Of a stretch of DNA of 64,000 nt, positions 9,765 through 22,135 are shown piece after piece. Source of the DNA: Mimachlamys varia (Eukaryota > Mollusca > Bivalvia > Pectinida > Pectinidae); contig OX392527.1 in the NCBI GenBank assembly GCA_947623455.1, forward strand, positions 53,302,401 to 53,366,400, read 5' to 3'. How positions within the stretch are numbered: position 1 is the first letter of the stretch; each line of letters starts with the position of its first letter. The position numbers and the translations under genes were made by a program. The notes under the pieces are model-generated. The model saw nothing but the letters and a program-made list of their open reading frames with translations. It did not search any database and was not told the DNA's origin.

Positions 9765-12700
9765 TAGTCATCCGATATGAACCGATGTAAATCGGTGTCT
9801 GTATCGACGTAAAACTCGTTACAAACTAACTATTTCCGATAGATATAACAGGTCCAGGGGATATTCGGTTAAACCCTTTTGGGGTTGGGGCGGGGTAAGT
9901 TCAATATGTCCCCTCGGTGGTCATATATCGAAAAATTGAACTGTAGTGTAAAATTACTGTAAACGTATTAGTTTACGTCCAAAAACTAGCTGTACATAAC
10001 AAATTACTGGTATCATGTCCAAGTGCCCCTAATGTAAATCCGAGGTAGACTTATGCTGGATACTTATAAATACAGACCAGCTGGATATTTCTCAACCGTG
10101 AGCAATACATGTAAACACGGTCAACTGCGACAGTTGACGAGTTGTCATCTTCAGTATATAAATACCCCTACATGTTGTAACGCTATAATATCTTTTCTCT
10201 TCACACATGCATGTTTTGCTATACTTTCGTTCGACAATCTCCTAAATATAGTTACGCGTTCCTCATTTTGACTATAAGGACGCGTTATGTACATGGGAAC
10301 AAAATTTAAATGCATTATTTGACTTGAGTGTTCGTTTCATTGATTTATATATAGAGTGTTTACATCATAACATTACATTAGACGCTATCCAAGTCTCGCT
10401 GAAGTCCCTGTTCACGTCACAGCTGATGCTGCGCAAAATAAAATCGATCGTGTGCGGGGGTGGGTTGTTAATAAGATTCCAAGGCAGCAACAGACATGAT
10501 GAAATATCAATGTATCTGTTTTTCTATCGCTCTACGTGGGAATCTAATTAATTATACATGTTAATTAAGCTGTGAAATTTGCATATCATCTACAGCATAT
10601 CTAATTTGTAAGTCAGAATATATTCGTTCGTGGCATGTTGTCATGTGTATGTATACGAACACATATTGTATAGTACACCGTGTATTTTATTAGACACGGT
10701 ACAATTACGACAGGAAATTCACATTTTTACCTTCGGAACAACAACACTAAGTGGATATGATACATTGTGTTTAATATATTTATAGATGACGCAGAAACAA
10801 ACATGACAGAGGAAGACAATTTTTTTTTACTCGAACTCATCTGTGGAAATCGGTCAGGTGACCTCTCGCACGGCCCCTTATCATTCCATATATATATATA
10901 CAATGTAATATGAATATGTCTATATGTCTACGATATCAATCACATGATATAGATGTTCGTTTGATTAGTATGGCCGTGTCAGTTTGACAAAAGTGAAAAC
11001 CACTCAGAAGAAACACAATATTCTCAAGACTTTATGACATAATATAACAATTGCCTAACGCAGGGAACTTTCTTTTATCTAAATAAAACCAGTTCTTCTG
11101 TGACAGTTCTCAACTTGATATGCCATCATATGCTATATTGCCGAAGGGGTATAATTACCGTAATTAGGGTCTGACGTAGGTAATTAGTGTGGTATACAGT
11201 GTAAAGTATAGGATTTAATTAGTGTCTGAGCAAAAGTAATTAAGTGTCCGAAACAAAGTAATTAATGGGACCTTTCTTCATGGTCAATTTCTCGAGATTT
11301 CCTTTCGGTTAAAAGTGTCATACAATATTGATGTATATTTGAATGCACATTACAATGTTTTGCATAAACATAGAATAATTAGTTAATACGTTAACTCATG
11401 CAGAGGAACAATACATTTTTCATAAATACAAAAACAACAACACGGTTTCTTGGTACAATATTTAAATTACTAAACTTGAATGGAGTCCCCCCCCCCCCAC
11501 ACTTGTATGGAGTCTCCTATCCCCCACCCCACTCAACAATATCAATATATATATATATAAATATTATATCACTCCCCCCCCCCCCACCCATCCCCGGTAC
11601 ACATCACTTTAATTACGGGTATGATATCATACATACGTATTAGTAAGCATCTCTGGTATCAGGATCGAACAGCATTTTAAAATCAATATTGCGGACCTGC
11701 CAAATGATTTAGGTCCTCTAAAAATAGGTTAGATTAGATCTAAATCTAAGTCCGTGATATCGTAACCTTAAATACCATGGATACATATGGTAGCCCCGCT
11801 TTTATCTTAATCCATAATAGTGCAAACATCCATCTTATTGTATATGCTCTAAAGTATTTTAATCCTTTTGCCGATCCGCGATGTATAACACACATTACAG
11901 GTCTCTGTGCCAATGTGTAAACAAAAGAGGCACTATGACTGAACCCTGACCCCTCCCTTAATTAATTCTCATTTTAAAAATATATACGCGTACCATGCCT
12001 CTGTTAAATAACTACGTAGAATGTCAACCAAATGACAAGTCAGATAGAAATGATCCTTTATGAAAACATCGTAACTCGGTCACTCTGTTAATAAATAAAG
12101 ATTTGTCCATGTCAGCTTGACCGCAGCAGGAGATGGAAAAAAATATGTCAGTTTTCTCGTTGGAACTATAATGGAAGGCCTACAACATCATTCAATATAC
12201 ATCCATGTTATGTTGGCTTGTATACATTCTCATCATGAAACCAACAAGTAATACCTAACAATGAGTATTGTTGTTGACTTAAACATTCCAAATTTTAATA
12301 AAATTTAAAACAATTTCAATGACACACTGAAAAACTCGGTCCAGTCAGTTCGGGTTTAGGTTGATCAACACCGGTTGGATCTGGTTCTCTGTGGCAATGC
12401 TGTTCACAACACGTTGGAATGGGCTATTCCTCAACAGAAAATAGACCCCGATGTTAATTGTATTAGATTTGACAAAAATTGTTCTTTCTGAAAAAACTTT
12501 TGCTCAACATTAATAAATATGTCAAAGCTTATATCAGATTTGTAATACCGTTTCGAGCAAGAAAATTTAAAAGAAGACGCATTTTAGAAGTTTGGCCGCA
12601 TGCCAAACATGCTTCCGCGTAAGGATACATATCGTGCGACAAAGTTAGGCCTCCTAGCATTCGGCAACAACAACGGTGAGGACGAGAGGATAAGGACTGA

Positions 12701-12836
12701 CCAGTTGGTCTAGATGGTATAAATTCGTTCGAGAACTTCATATTTACCACAATTATTTCTACAGTTGATCTTATCAGCCCAGAGAAACAATTTTATTTAA
12801 AAGCGCTCTCAGTGATCGAAAGCCTAGCTTGTTGAC
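9765..12836. other. Intergenic, no gene recognised
   Basis: A decayed relative of the MITE arms may lie at 9840-9975. Homopolymer C tracts occur at 11487-11498 and 11574-11586. A lone minus-strand frame at 12529-12750 has no recognisable domain. No splice-consistent conserved exons were seen. Confidence 0.45.
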
Positions 12837-12845
12837 CGGAAGTGT
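12837..12845 (+). promoter_or_regulatory. ETS/GABP-type site upstream of SLC25A38
   Basis: CCGGAAGTG matches the ETS-family core and lies about 165 bp upstream of the SLC25A38 start codon. ETS/GABP sites are typical of nuclear genes for mitochondrial proteins. The role here is inferred from motif and position only. Confidence 0.4.
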
Positions 12846-13008
12846 TATTTGTAAACATTTCGTCATCATTGATCTTGAGATTTTCTCAACTCGTGTCATG
12901 TTTTGACACAAGCCCAGGGGTAATACTTGTTACCCCAGGATTTTCTAAAATCCGAAGGAAGATCTTCAACGACGCAATCAAGTAGATCAAGTCATTAATC
13001 AAAACATC

Positions 13009-13017
13009 ATGGAAGTG
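13009..13017 (+). CDS. SLC25A38: SLC25A38 coding exon 1
   Basis: Nine coding bases (Met-Glu-Val) followed by a GTAAGT donor, phase 0. An in-frame TAA at 12946-12948 rules out N-terminal extension within this exon. Confidence 0.85.
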
Positions 13018-16000
13018 GTAAGTATGATTTATTTAATAGGAACTTTCCTGAGATAATTTATCTCTGTAATTAAGGTCAAGCCCTTTATGTTAGTCTAAGC
13101 GGTTATTTAACATCTAATGCTGCCTTAAGACGATCACCTTTCACCAGATATATTGCGTATTATAATTTCGTTAAGCTAATTTTCTTATCAGCATTTTAAA
13201 TTTTTTCATGCACTACTTGATGAGGTTGGAAAAGATAATGAAGACAAAAAAATAACATTCTAACTAAGAGGTTTAATCATTGAAATGACGATATACCAAA
13301 ACTGCCAAGATTTGGCGTTAGCGACATACGCTCGCGATTGTGTTTTAAGAGCGTCTTAAGTTTAAGTTTTATTCCGTAGCACAACGCCCAATGTCAGTGA
13401 CGTCAATGAGACTAAAGATGATGAAATCTGTATTTCAAAGCTTGATGAATTACAATGCGTTTTTCCCTTTTATTACAGTCCCCAGTTGTAAAATCTTTCC
13501 TTGCTGGCACAGTCAGTGGATCCTGTTCCACATTGCTCTTCCAACCGCTGGACCTTGTGAAAACTCGCATTCAGACTTCGGTCATTGGGCAAGTATTTTT
13601 TACTTGAATTACATTATTTATAAGAGGGTGACTTAAGTAACTATTCTATGATATTCGTTTAATGCATCTGGAGCATTTAGACTTACTAAGATGCATATAT
13701 ATGTATGGATACAGAGATAATTCTTGCTCTCAAACGTGTTAACAATATGGGAAATTTGAGGGATTGGCAAAATTTTAATGAGATTTTTCTGTATAAAGAA
13801 ATACAACTAATGTTTAATGAAATTTCCAGGAAAAATATGTGTGAAAATACCCAAATTGAACCCTGTAGAATATATTTAAAGTTTTGTTTTGCATTACAGC
13901 TCTCCAACAATGGTGACAGTGGCACATGCAGTTATCCGTCAAGACAAGCTCCTAGGACTGTGGAAAGGCTTGGTGCCAGTAAGTGTCTGCAGGTTCCTTT
14001 AATTTCCATTCAAATATAAGAAATAACCAACAGCTTTGGGTGTTAATTATATAAAAACCAGTCATCATTCAACCTTAATTTGGATTTATATCATTACATT
14101 TTCTACAGCACTATACATTTTGCTAATTCCACATAATGATTTTCATATGCATTCCCTGATTAATTTTTCAGTCATTTTCAAGAGCTGTTCCTGGTATTGG
14201 CATCTACTTCTCATCTGTCCATTACCTGAGAAGCAAATACGGATCGGAGAAGCCCAGTTTAAGGGAGTCTGCAATGACAGGAATGTGTGCAAGAGCAATG
14301 TCCGGCATTGTGGTTATTCCCTTCACAGTGCTCAAAACAAGATATGAGGTATATACTATACTCTGGTTAAATCTTTTAACTAACTGCTCCGACGCAGTAT
14401 AACTTTTTTCATAAATTTTGCAGATTCAAAATTAAGTAGCAAATTAATTTCAATACAGACTTTGGATTTCAGAGTGGACTCTTCAACTACCGCAATGGAG
14501 TGGCCAGAGCCTTGATTTTAACATACAGACAAGAGGGATGCCGAGGTAGGTTATCAATACTTGTCTTGTTATAAATCTTACAAAATTAGTTTGATTATTT
14601 TCTAACCGTGATCCATTTCCACAAGTTTGTTCTGATGGTAAAGTTGTAGTAAATTGATTGCAAACATTTGCTGATGAGATTGTCTTTGTGTTGACAGCCT
14701 TGATCTCGGGTCTTTCTCCAACACTGATGAGAGATGTTCCATTTTCTGGATTGTACCTGATGTTCTACACCCACTTCAAACAGGTTGTGAATGACAGTGA
14801 GTATTTTGAAAGATTTTCAATATTTTTAATTAGTTGTTAAATTTTAAGATATTTGACAGTGTTTTTTCCAGAGCATGGGATCTTGTATATCCCCTTCACA
14901 AGCACACTTGTAACTAAACATTTGAAATTCTGTTGGTACTGCTATAGTCTACCAGTTCCCCCATTTTCAATTCTGGAGAAAGCACTGTATTTAGTGAATT
15001 AATAAAACTTGATTGTTTTCAGATTCATCTTTCTTGAAATTTCAGTCCCTTTGAGAATATTCTGAAATCTTGGAACCTTTTGTTCATGAATTGTGGCTGT
15101 TGATATTTAGCTGAATAATACAATTTTAATGGTATCCTGATTTTAAGAATATTCTCCAAATGACTGAAGACTTCAAGGAAGGCGGGTCAACATTGTGAAT
15201 ATTTTAGGCCAAACATAACTTGTGTGATGTTTCAGGTTTCTTGGCAACATTTCACTATAATTTAAGGGAACTTATTATTTGTTATTTGAATATTTCTTGA
15301 AAAACACTCCCATAATTTTCAAACTTGTTGCTTTTAATAGGGTAGGAAAACCTGAAAAACACACCTTTATCTTGTTTGGCCTAAGAACTGACTAACCATT
15401 GTAATATCAAAATCCGCAGTGTGACACTTCAACCTTAGATCTAATGTAGACTTTTTTTTGTGTATATTATTATAGATATGTCCTGTCCATCATAGCTCAC
15501 CAAGAACAAGAGGTAAACAATTGGTTGTTGTTAACAACTGTCACACAACACACAGGTAAATCATTGAAGGTCACACAGGTAATATGTGTAAGGTATATGT
15601 ATATTCAATTAGTATCTGTATATGATGCATGTACATTAATTGTCATACTTTTTTTGAGTTGAACATGGAAGTATTTTGAAATAAATCTTGACTTTAATAA
15701 TCATTAATTGAAAATCATTGACATGGAAAGAGTCGTGAATTTATACACAAGTTGGAACTTTTGTGAAAACATGCCAAGTTGAACAGGTTTTTTATGGTAG
15801 TTTGTGAGAGTTTTTTTTACATTTAATGTGCATGTATAATGTAATTTTTTGTCTTTTAATGACCATTCCTTTTTAGATGGAATTCATCTAGATTTTAATA
15901 TACATGTATTTTCATCACCCAGGTTAAAACCATTTGGCACTATTCTGTTTTCTTCTGACGCCAGTCCTAGTAATAGTGCATGTGATACATTGCAGTATCT

Positions 16001-16716
16001 AAAAAGGTTGATTAATTTAATTTAAAAATATATTTTAATGATTTCTTATTTTATTTACAGATGTTGCTGATGGCTCCAGACGTCCTGTCCTTCATTTCTT
16101 TTGTGGACTAAATGCAGGCATTTTGGCTTCGCTTATTACGCAACCCTGTGATGTGATAAAGACCCTTATGCAGCTGGACCCCAAAAAACATGCCAAAGTG
16201 TTTGAAACAGCTAGATACATATTTGAGGTAAGAAAAGAGCATTTATTTACAGGCAACTGTTGTGCCCTTTGCCAATTTTAACACTACAAATATTGCAATG
16301 CTAAGAGATATATGAATTTTAAAATCCAGTAAATATAAAAAACTTTACATATATAGATTGAATGTGTCTAAAAATATGACATTTCCAAATTTAGTTTGAC
16401 ATTAATGTGACTGTTACTTGAGAAAAAGTCTTGCATCATAATTTCATGCTTTTGCAGAAGTATGGTGCTCATGGCTTTATGAGGGGTATTGTTCCAAGGA
16501 CTCTTCGTCGAAGTCTAATGGCCGCCCTTGCCTGGACAGTATATGATGGGGTAAGTTACATACAACTTTTGAATATTCAGTAATTCAAAAATCCTCGCTT
16601 ATGATAGATCAATTTGTTTACTAAAGAAAGACAGTGACTTGGATTAAATTAATTAAAATACTCAATTCTTTTTTTATTTTCTTCAGGTTTCACGCAAATT
16701 TGGACTGAAAGCTTAA
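13009..16716 (+). CDS. SLC25A38: Mitochondrial glycine transporter SLC25A38 (gene span, 9 coding exons)
   Basis: Encodes a mitochondrial carrier of the inner membrane. In vertebrates and yeast (Hem25) this family imports glycine for 5-aminolevulinate synthesis, the first step of haem production. Joined exons (13009-13017, 13479-13588, 13900-13978, 14172-14348, 14473-14545, 14698-14796, 16061-16227, 16458-16550, 16687-16716) give 278 aa in one frame with matching phases; human SLC25A38 is 304 aa and has a longer N-terminus. The three carrier repeats are visible: QPLDLVKTR (about residues 25-33), the degenerate PFTVLKTR (116-123) and QPCDVIKTL (210-218). [13 protein letters not shown] and [14 protein letters not shown] match the family closely. 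The start ATG follows an in-frame stop at 12946. Intron 2 uses a GC donor. The gene converges on UBE2I. Confidence 0.96.
13479..13588 (+). CDS. SLC25A38: SLC25A38 coding exon 2, GC donor
   Basis: Residues 4-39/40, with carrier motif 1 (QPLDLVKTR). Acceptor TATTACAG. To keep frame with exon 3 the exon must end at 13588 and use GCAAGT as donor. The GT four bases downstream would shift the frame. Confidence 0.88.
13900..13978 (+). CDS. SLC25A38: SLC25A38 coding exon 3
   Basis: Begins in phase 2 and encodes ...[21 protein letters not shown], the GLWKG signature loop of carrier repeat 1. Acceptor GCATTACAG, donor GTAAGT. Confidence 0.93.
14172..14348 (+). CDS. SLC25A38: SLC25A38 coding exon 4
   Basis: Residues 67-125. 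It includes AVPGVGIYF-type helix 2 sequence and ends in [10 protein letters not shown], the non-acidic second carrier motif typical of this subfamily. Acceptor TTTTTCAG, donor GTATAT, phase 0. Confidence 0.95.
14473..14545 (+). CDS. SLC25A38: SLC25A38 coding exon 5
   Basis: Residues 126-149, starting SGLFNYRNG and ending in QEGCR(G/A). Donor GTAGGT, phase 1. Confidence 0.92.
14698..14796 (+). CDS. SLC25A38: SLC25A38 coding exon 6
   Basis: Encodes [20 protein letters not shown] and LMFYTHFKQ, the most conserved block of the family. Acceptor TTGACAG, donor GTGAGT, phase 1. Confidence 0.95.
16061..16227 (+). CDS. SLC25A38: SLC25A38 coding exon 7
   Basis: Residues 183-238, with carrier motif 3 QPCDVIKTL. 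Preceded by the longest intron of the gene (14797-16060, no recognisable element). Acceptor ATTTACAG, donor GTAAGA, phase 0. Confidence 0.95.
16458..16550 (+). CDS. SLC25A38: SLC25A38 coding exon 8
   Basis: Residues 239-269, containing [20 protein letters not shown], the last helix of the carrier fold. Acceptor TTTGCAG, donor GTAAGT, phase 0. Confidence 0.95.
16687..16716 (+). CDS. SLC25A38: SLC25A38 terminal coding exon 9
   Basis: Encodes VSRKFGLKA and TAA. The ending resembles the KMGLKS tail of vertebrate SLC25A38. Confidence 0.93.
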   Translation, partial: VSRKFGLKA

Positions 16717-18440
16717 AGAAAGGGCATATACTGGACTGCATTTATTCGTCTAAGGATCTCAAATATCATATGAACTAGTTCTACCATGTGTGTTCATAAC
16801 ATTTTTACAAGGATTTGAGGACAGCAGATTATACCTCACTAGCTAAGTGAATGAATATATATTGCAGTGTACATTGTAGTCACTATGAAACTTGAAGCTG
16901 ACACCAAAGATGAAATCAAACAAGTTGGAAACAACTACCTGAACTAATTATGTTGTTTTCTTTGTCGGATGCTGTGAATTCAGTAAATACTTTTCAAGAG
17001 AACTGATGTAAAAGTGATGATTGTTGATAGAGCAGCGTTTCTACGACTGAGCAGTTTTAAGCTGAAATAATTACGACTTCGCATTGTTGAAGTTTTAGCT
17101 GGACAGATCGCGATTAATGCAAGTCGGTGTTGTAAATTTGATTTGCTTCTGGTATTTCAAAAAAACTATTATGCCAGTGTGATTGACTAGTGCTCAACAC
17201 TTGTGAATTTACATGATCTAATTTCATGTGACATTTTACAGAATGGATAAAAACACATTCAAATGACTGCATATCAAGAAGTAACATTACCACACCACTA
17301 TCAAGTGTAATATTCAGTACTTCTTGTGTTGGAATGTGTTTTCATAGGATGAACATTGAAATTATATGCCATTCCTAAATGAAAGATGTATAGCGTTATT
17401 CCAGATGCAAAGGAATAACAGATGCAATGTCGTATTTGCTTATGGTTTAAAATGTTTCATTTTAGTAAACGGATCATAAAGCATGTCTGGCAAGAGATGG
17501 ATCACTCGTTTTTGACGAGGAAATTGTTCTTATTTAATGATATGGGTCAAGAAATTGTTCCAAGAATTCCAATATATTTACTATTGTCAATACTTGTTGA
17601 AAAGTAGGACATGTATACCTTCATGATGAATGCCATTAAAAATAATGCAAATACTTGTTTCCATTATTTACAGTTACGGCATGGATAATCAGTATCTTTG
17701 ATTTTAATACAATACAATCTGATATTTTCATTTCAATATTAAACTTTTCGTATGGCAGCAACATTGGAAAAAAATGTTATTAGATCTATCGTTTTAGTTA
17801 AAATTAGTTTTACATAGAAATATTGCGCATTTCTCAACATGTTGATAATGTATGAGAGTTGCATTATCAAGAGGGTTTCTTGACAATTCAGCAGTTAAAT
17901 GATTTTATGAAAGTCTGTGAACTTGTGTATATAGGTAGAAGTTATTTGTATGGAAGTTTTGGTAATCAGGTTTAGAGAAAGTAACTTTGTGTAATTAAGA
18001 AAACCCAGAATCATTGTATGCCTTTTGGGTCAGGGTTGAGTTACCTGTACAAACTATGTATTTGTGCGTTTCAGAAAACCATACTAGTGTGTATGTGATG
18101 TATGAGGCATTGGAATGTCTGAAACGTTCTAGTTTACAGGTTTCAAGTTTGCAACACTATATTTTTATACGACCAAATTATGTATGCAGTTGGAGTGAAA
18201 GTGTTTTTTTTTTATTGATATGCGATTAAATGGTTGACTTTGAAAATTTTAAAACCATTTTCTTTTGATAAACTCGTGTTAAGTTGAATTCTACATGTGA
18301 TTTTGCCCTTCAGCATTGAATCCAGGTTCTGTATTTTGTTGAAGGGGGTGCAATTCTTTATAAAACATGCTCACTCTTTTATTGAGTAAGGTGAGAAAAT
18401 CATTCCCATCTGTTTAATAAAATTATCAGTTGATAGAAAA
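16717..18440 (+). other. SLC25A38: Probable SLC25A38 3' UTR
   Basis: This 1.7-kb tract is free of recognised repeats, unlike the DNA that follows. An AATAAA signal at 18416-18421 lies at its right edge and would fit a long 3' UTR. No transcript evidence is available. Confidence 0.45.
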
Positions 18441-18479
18441 AAAGATGTTGTTGAATCTTTTATTGCAATATGACCTACA

Positions 18480-21100
18480 TGTACAGCACAAATATTCCCA
18501 GAATGAAAAACTTGTGCGCGCATCAGGATGACTAACGAGATTCAAAAAGGATCTTGGTGCCCCCCATAGACAATCTCTGTGTTCTTAAATGGTTGGATCT
18601 TCTATATACATGTAGTGTTACCCATGTCTGTCCTGTCCTATGGTTATATAATTATATATAACCAGTTTATTTAAATAACTACTGACACGATTGTCATCAA
18701 ATTTAACATGCATAATAAGCATAATGTCTTGTGCTGCTTGCTCTTTTTTCCAGATCAAGATACAGTTGGCTGCCACAGTCTCTGATCGGCTAAAACTAAT
18801 CCTTTAATAAATTTTCTTCTACATTACGGATTATGATGAAACTTGGTGGGAGGCATGATGGCACTGATATAAAAAAAATGGCATAACAATTCATGATGGC
18901 TGCCAAATAATGGCTTCCGATAGGTCGAAATTTTAATATTGTCCGATTTAAGTGAAATTTGGTATGTGCATGTAATCTGGTAATGGCGGTATTAATATTT
19001 GATTTGTAAAAACCAAAATGGAAGACATTTCAAGGCCTCTGATTGGTCGATATCTAAATATTGCCTCAAATTTCAAGAAATTTTGCAGAACTGATTTCAG
19101 GGGGTAGGAATGTCTTGCAAACATTTCTAGTTTTTCTGATCGGTCCAAAAATCAAAAGGGCACTACTTAACACCAATTAAGGGAAATATACATATGTTAT
19201 TTAATAAAGATCCCTTTAGTATTTCTCGAAATAACGGCAGCAATTTTTCAAAGTCATAATCAAAGATAGCCGTCTGACAGTCATTTTGTTTTTTTGATTA
19301 AGGTGACAGTACCCAAATCGGATCACCAAACCATCATTTTATTCATCATTAAAAAATCTGAAGATGGATTATATCCATTAATAGTTACATCAAAAGAAGA
19401 ACATCGATGGGTGTTCTTACAAAATAAATTAGTACTCGAGGTTCACGTTGGATATTTATAAAACGCTCTGACGTCACCAATCAGCGGTTCAAGATTTTGC
19501 GAATTTGAGGACCCAAATCGGATCAAGACATGAATTTTGCAGTATTTTACATTTCAAACTAATATTTTTGTTGTAGCATATCAACATTTAATGATGTCCT
19601 TTAGAATTTATATGAAAACAAGTATCCTATCGGTTGGATTGATCTTTATAGTTCAAAACAGGACGCATAGTCGTTGCACACGCCATTTTTTTCAGAAACG
19701 TAAGAAAACGCAAAGTTTTGAGATTCAATAATGTTTTATGGCATATTTAAACTAAAAAACTAATGATATGTGGATATAAAATGGTGTGTGACTATCTATT
19801 CTAAGACTATATTATTGTTATAATCAATCTGTTGACACTGTTGTGGATTTAGAAGTATTTTTGAAAAAAGTGATCCGATTTGGGTACTGTCACTTTAGTC
19901 CCAAAATTAAAACGACAAAACTATGCATCTAGAAAAACCTACATTGGGAAAAATCCATGCAGAAATGGTGATTAAAACCCAGTAATATGATTTTATCAGA
20001 TCTGTCCAAACATGGACAATGCACGACTAGCACCAAGCTTTGTTTGACAATTATCCATCTACTGAAGTGCTTGTCCAGGAATACTGAAAACAGACTATTA
20101 CTAACAAATCCAAGATCGCTGCATATCGACTTATTGTTTTTGGATCTGTCCAAAAATGGACTATGTACAAATAATTATAAGCACTAAGGGGAACCTAAAT
20201 AAAATATTTGGGAATGATCAATGCAGAACTTATCAAGAAATAGCGATAACAAAATATTACTATCAAATCCAAGACGTCGGCCTGGGTTATATGGCCGACA
20301 GGCGGCAATCTTTGGATTAATATATACATATAGTTTTTGATCGCCATTTCTTAGAAAAATACTGGATGGATTGTTCTCAAACTTCATATGCTAGGCCTAG
20401 TTCCCCTTGGTCCTTTCAAATTTTTGAGCCGATCAAGGGGAACCTACACATGAAATGAGAATGACCCATCCTGTACTTCTCAAGAAATAGCGATAACAAA
20501 CTATCACTCACAAATCCAAGATGGCCACCTGTAGGCCATATTGTTTATAAGATCTGTACGAAAGTGGACTATGCACAACTGGACACAAACACATGAAATT
20601 TGAGAATGATCCACCCAGTACTTATCAAGAAATAGTGATAACAAACTATTACTCACAAATACAAGATGGCCGCCTGTCGGCAATTTTATTTATTGGATCT
20701 GTCCGAAAATTGACTGCACCAACTAGGCATCATCACCAACACATAAAATTCGAGACAATCCATCCAGTACTCTCAAGAAATGGCGATAACAATACTTGTT
20801 TAAGGAAGGACGGACGACGCATGCAGGGCGATTTGAATAGCCCAATAAGAATAGCTCATGGGCAATTATTTATTTTTCCATTAGTATTGCCTTTACTTAG
20901 TCATAACTCCAAAGTGACATATAATTAAAATTAAATACATGTAAGAGAATAAAAGAGAAAAGAAGGAAATTCGAAGACATCCAAATTTTCAAGAACAAAT
21001 GACAATTGTCTAAGATCCCTATGGGACCTCTTGCTAGGGAAATCGTTTCTTATTACTGTTCTTGACAACTACTGTATGGATAATTCTCAATTTCATAGGA
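18480..21100 (-). repeat. Decayed copies of the 155-bp-core interspersed repeat
   Basis: Several scattered, diverged units share phrases with the array at 38.6-40.5 kb in the opposite orientation: AAGAAATAGCGATAACAA, AAATCCAAGATGGCC, AAGGGGAACCTAC and a terminal GGCGATTTGAATAGCCC near 20830. They are fragments rather than a clean array. Confidence 0.7.
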
Positions 21101-22135
21101 AGGTTCACATGGGATCTCAAAAAAAGCAATATATACATGTATAACATCTGCCCATATTAGAAGTGAACCTACACATGTAATACACAAGTTGCTTGTATAT
21201 TTTAGTTCACCCTAGATGAAGTTACATCTTTGCCAATAATTTGTATGGAAGAGAGATATCATTTGCCCTGATGTTTGGCACGTTCACAGACGAAAGGCTA
21301 TACAGTTTGTTATATTTACCTTGTTCCGTGTCAAAGGGCTATTGAAGGTCACAACGGGTCAAATGTGGCTGAGTTGGAAGTCAATCATCAATATTAAAAT
21401 CCCCCCTGTAGCTCCTTCTACAACTACTTCAACAACAACTACAAATTGTGTGGAATCAATATTTGGTGAACAAAATAGGTCCATCGAGTCTCTTTGCTAA
21501 TGTGCAACAATCAAAGACTATTGCATATTTATTTTAAAAACTTGACATTGCGTAACAAGGAACCTGCATATGAAATTTGAGAAGTCCATCAAGTACATGT
21601 ACTTCTAAAGAAATAGCAATCACGAGAATTGTTTAAGGACAACTGCCGGACACAGGACAATTTGAATAGCCCTCCAACTGGTGATGAAAATGTGCCTCTT
21701 CATGACCTCTTAACCTTCCACGAGGAACTATTACAGGTAAAATTAACCTTGTTGCAGCCATGCTCTTATGGGTGCCAGTTATCAAGTGCACAAATTCAAG
21801 CACGCGAAGTAGATCAAATGAATTATGCACATTATTTTTTGTCATATTCACTTTATTATGACAACAAAAATAAATGATTTGCAGAAGCCATGTCTGATAA
21901 AAAGTGATTTGAGCAGCCTATTTGGAAGACATCTTAGCAAGAATACTGCCCACATTTGATACTCACTAGATAGTAATGAAGAAGGTAAGGCTTGATTTGA
22001 TATTTACTAGATAGTAATAACAGAGATGGTACATCTTAAATTTCTTCATTTTTAATTTGATTTGAAGTTAAACAAGCAAATGGATGCATCTGCTTTCAAA
22101 AATGAAAAAAAAAAAAATAAAATCAACAAATTTGA
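21101..22135. other. Intergenic, further fragments of the same interspersed repeat
   Basis: AATTTGAGAAGTCCATC... to GGACAATTTGAATAGCCCTC at about 21568-21682 is another reverse-oriented fragment of the 38.5-kb element. The rest is AT-rich with no recognised exon. Confidence 0.5.

Noticed and set aside
12529..12750. Minus-strand 73-codon frame as a small gene
   Set aside because: No recognisable domain, no splice partners, and composition like the surroundings.
13705..14019. 104-codon frame overlapping SLC25A38 exon 3
   Set aside because: Reads exon 3 in the wrong frame and runs through intron; the carrier frame is clear.
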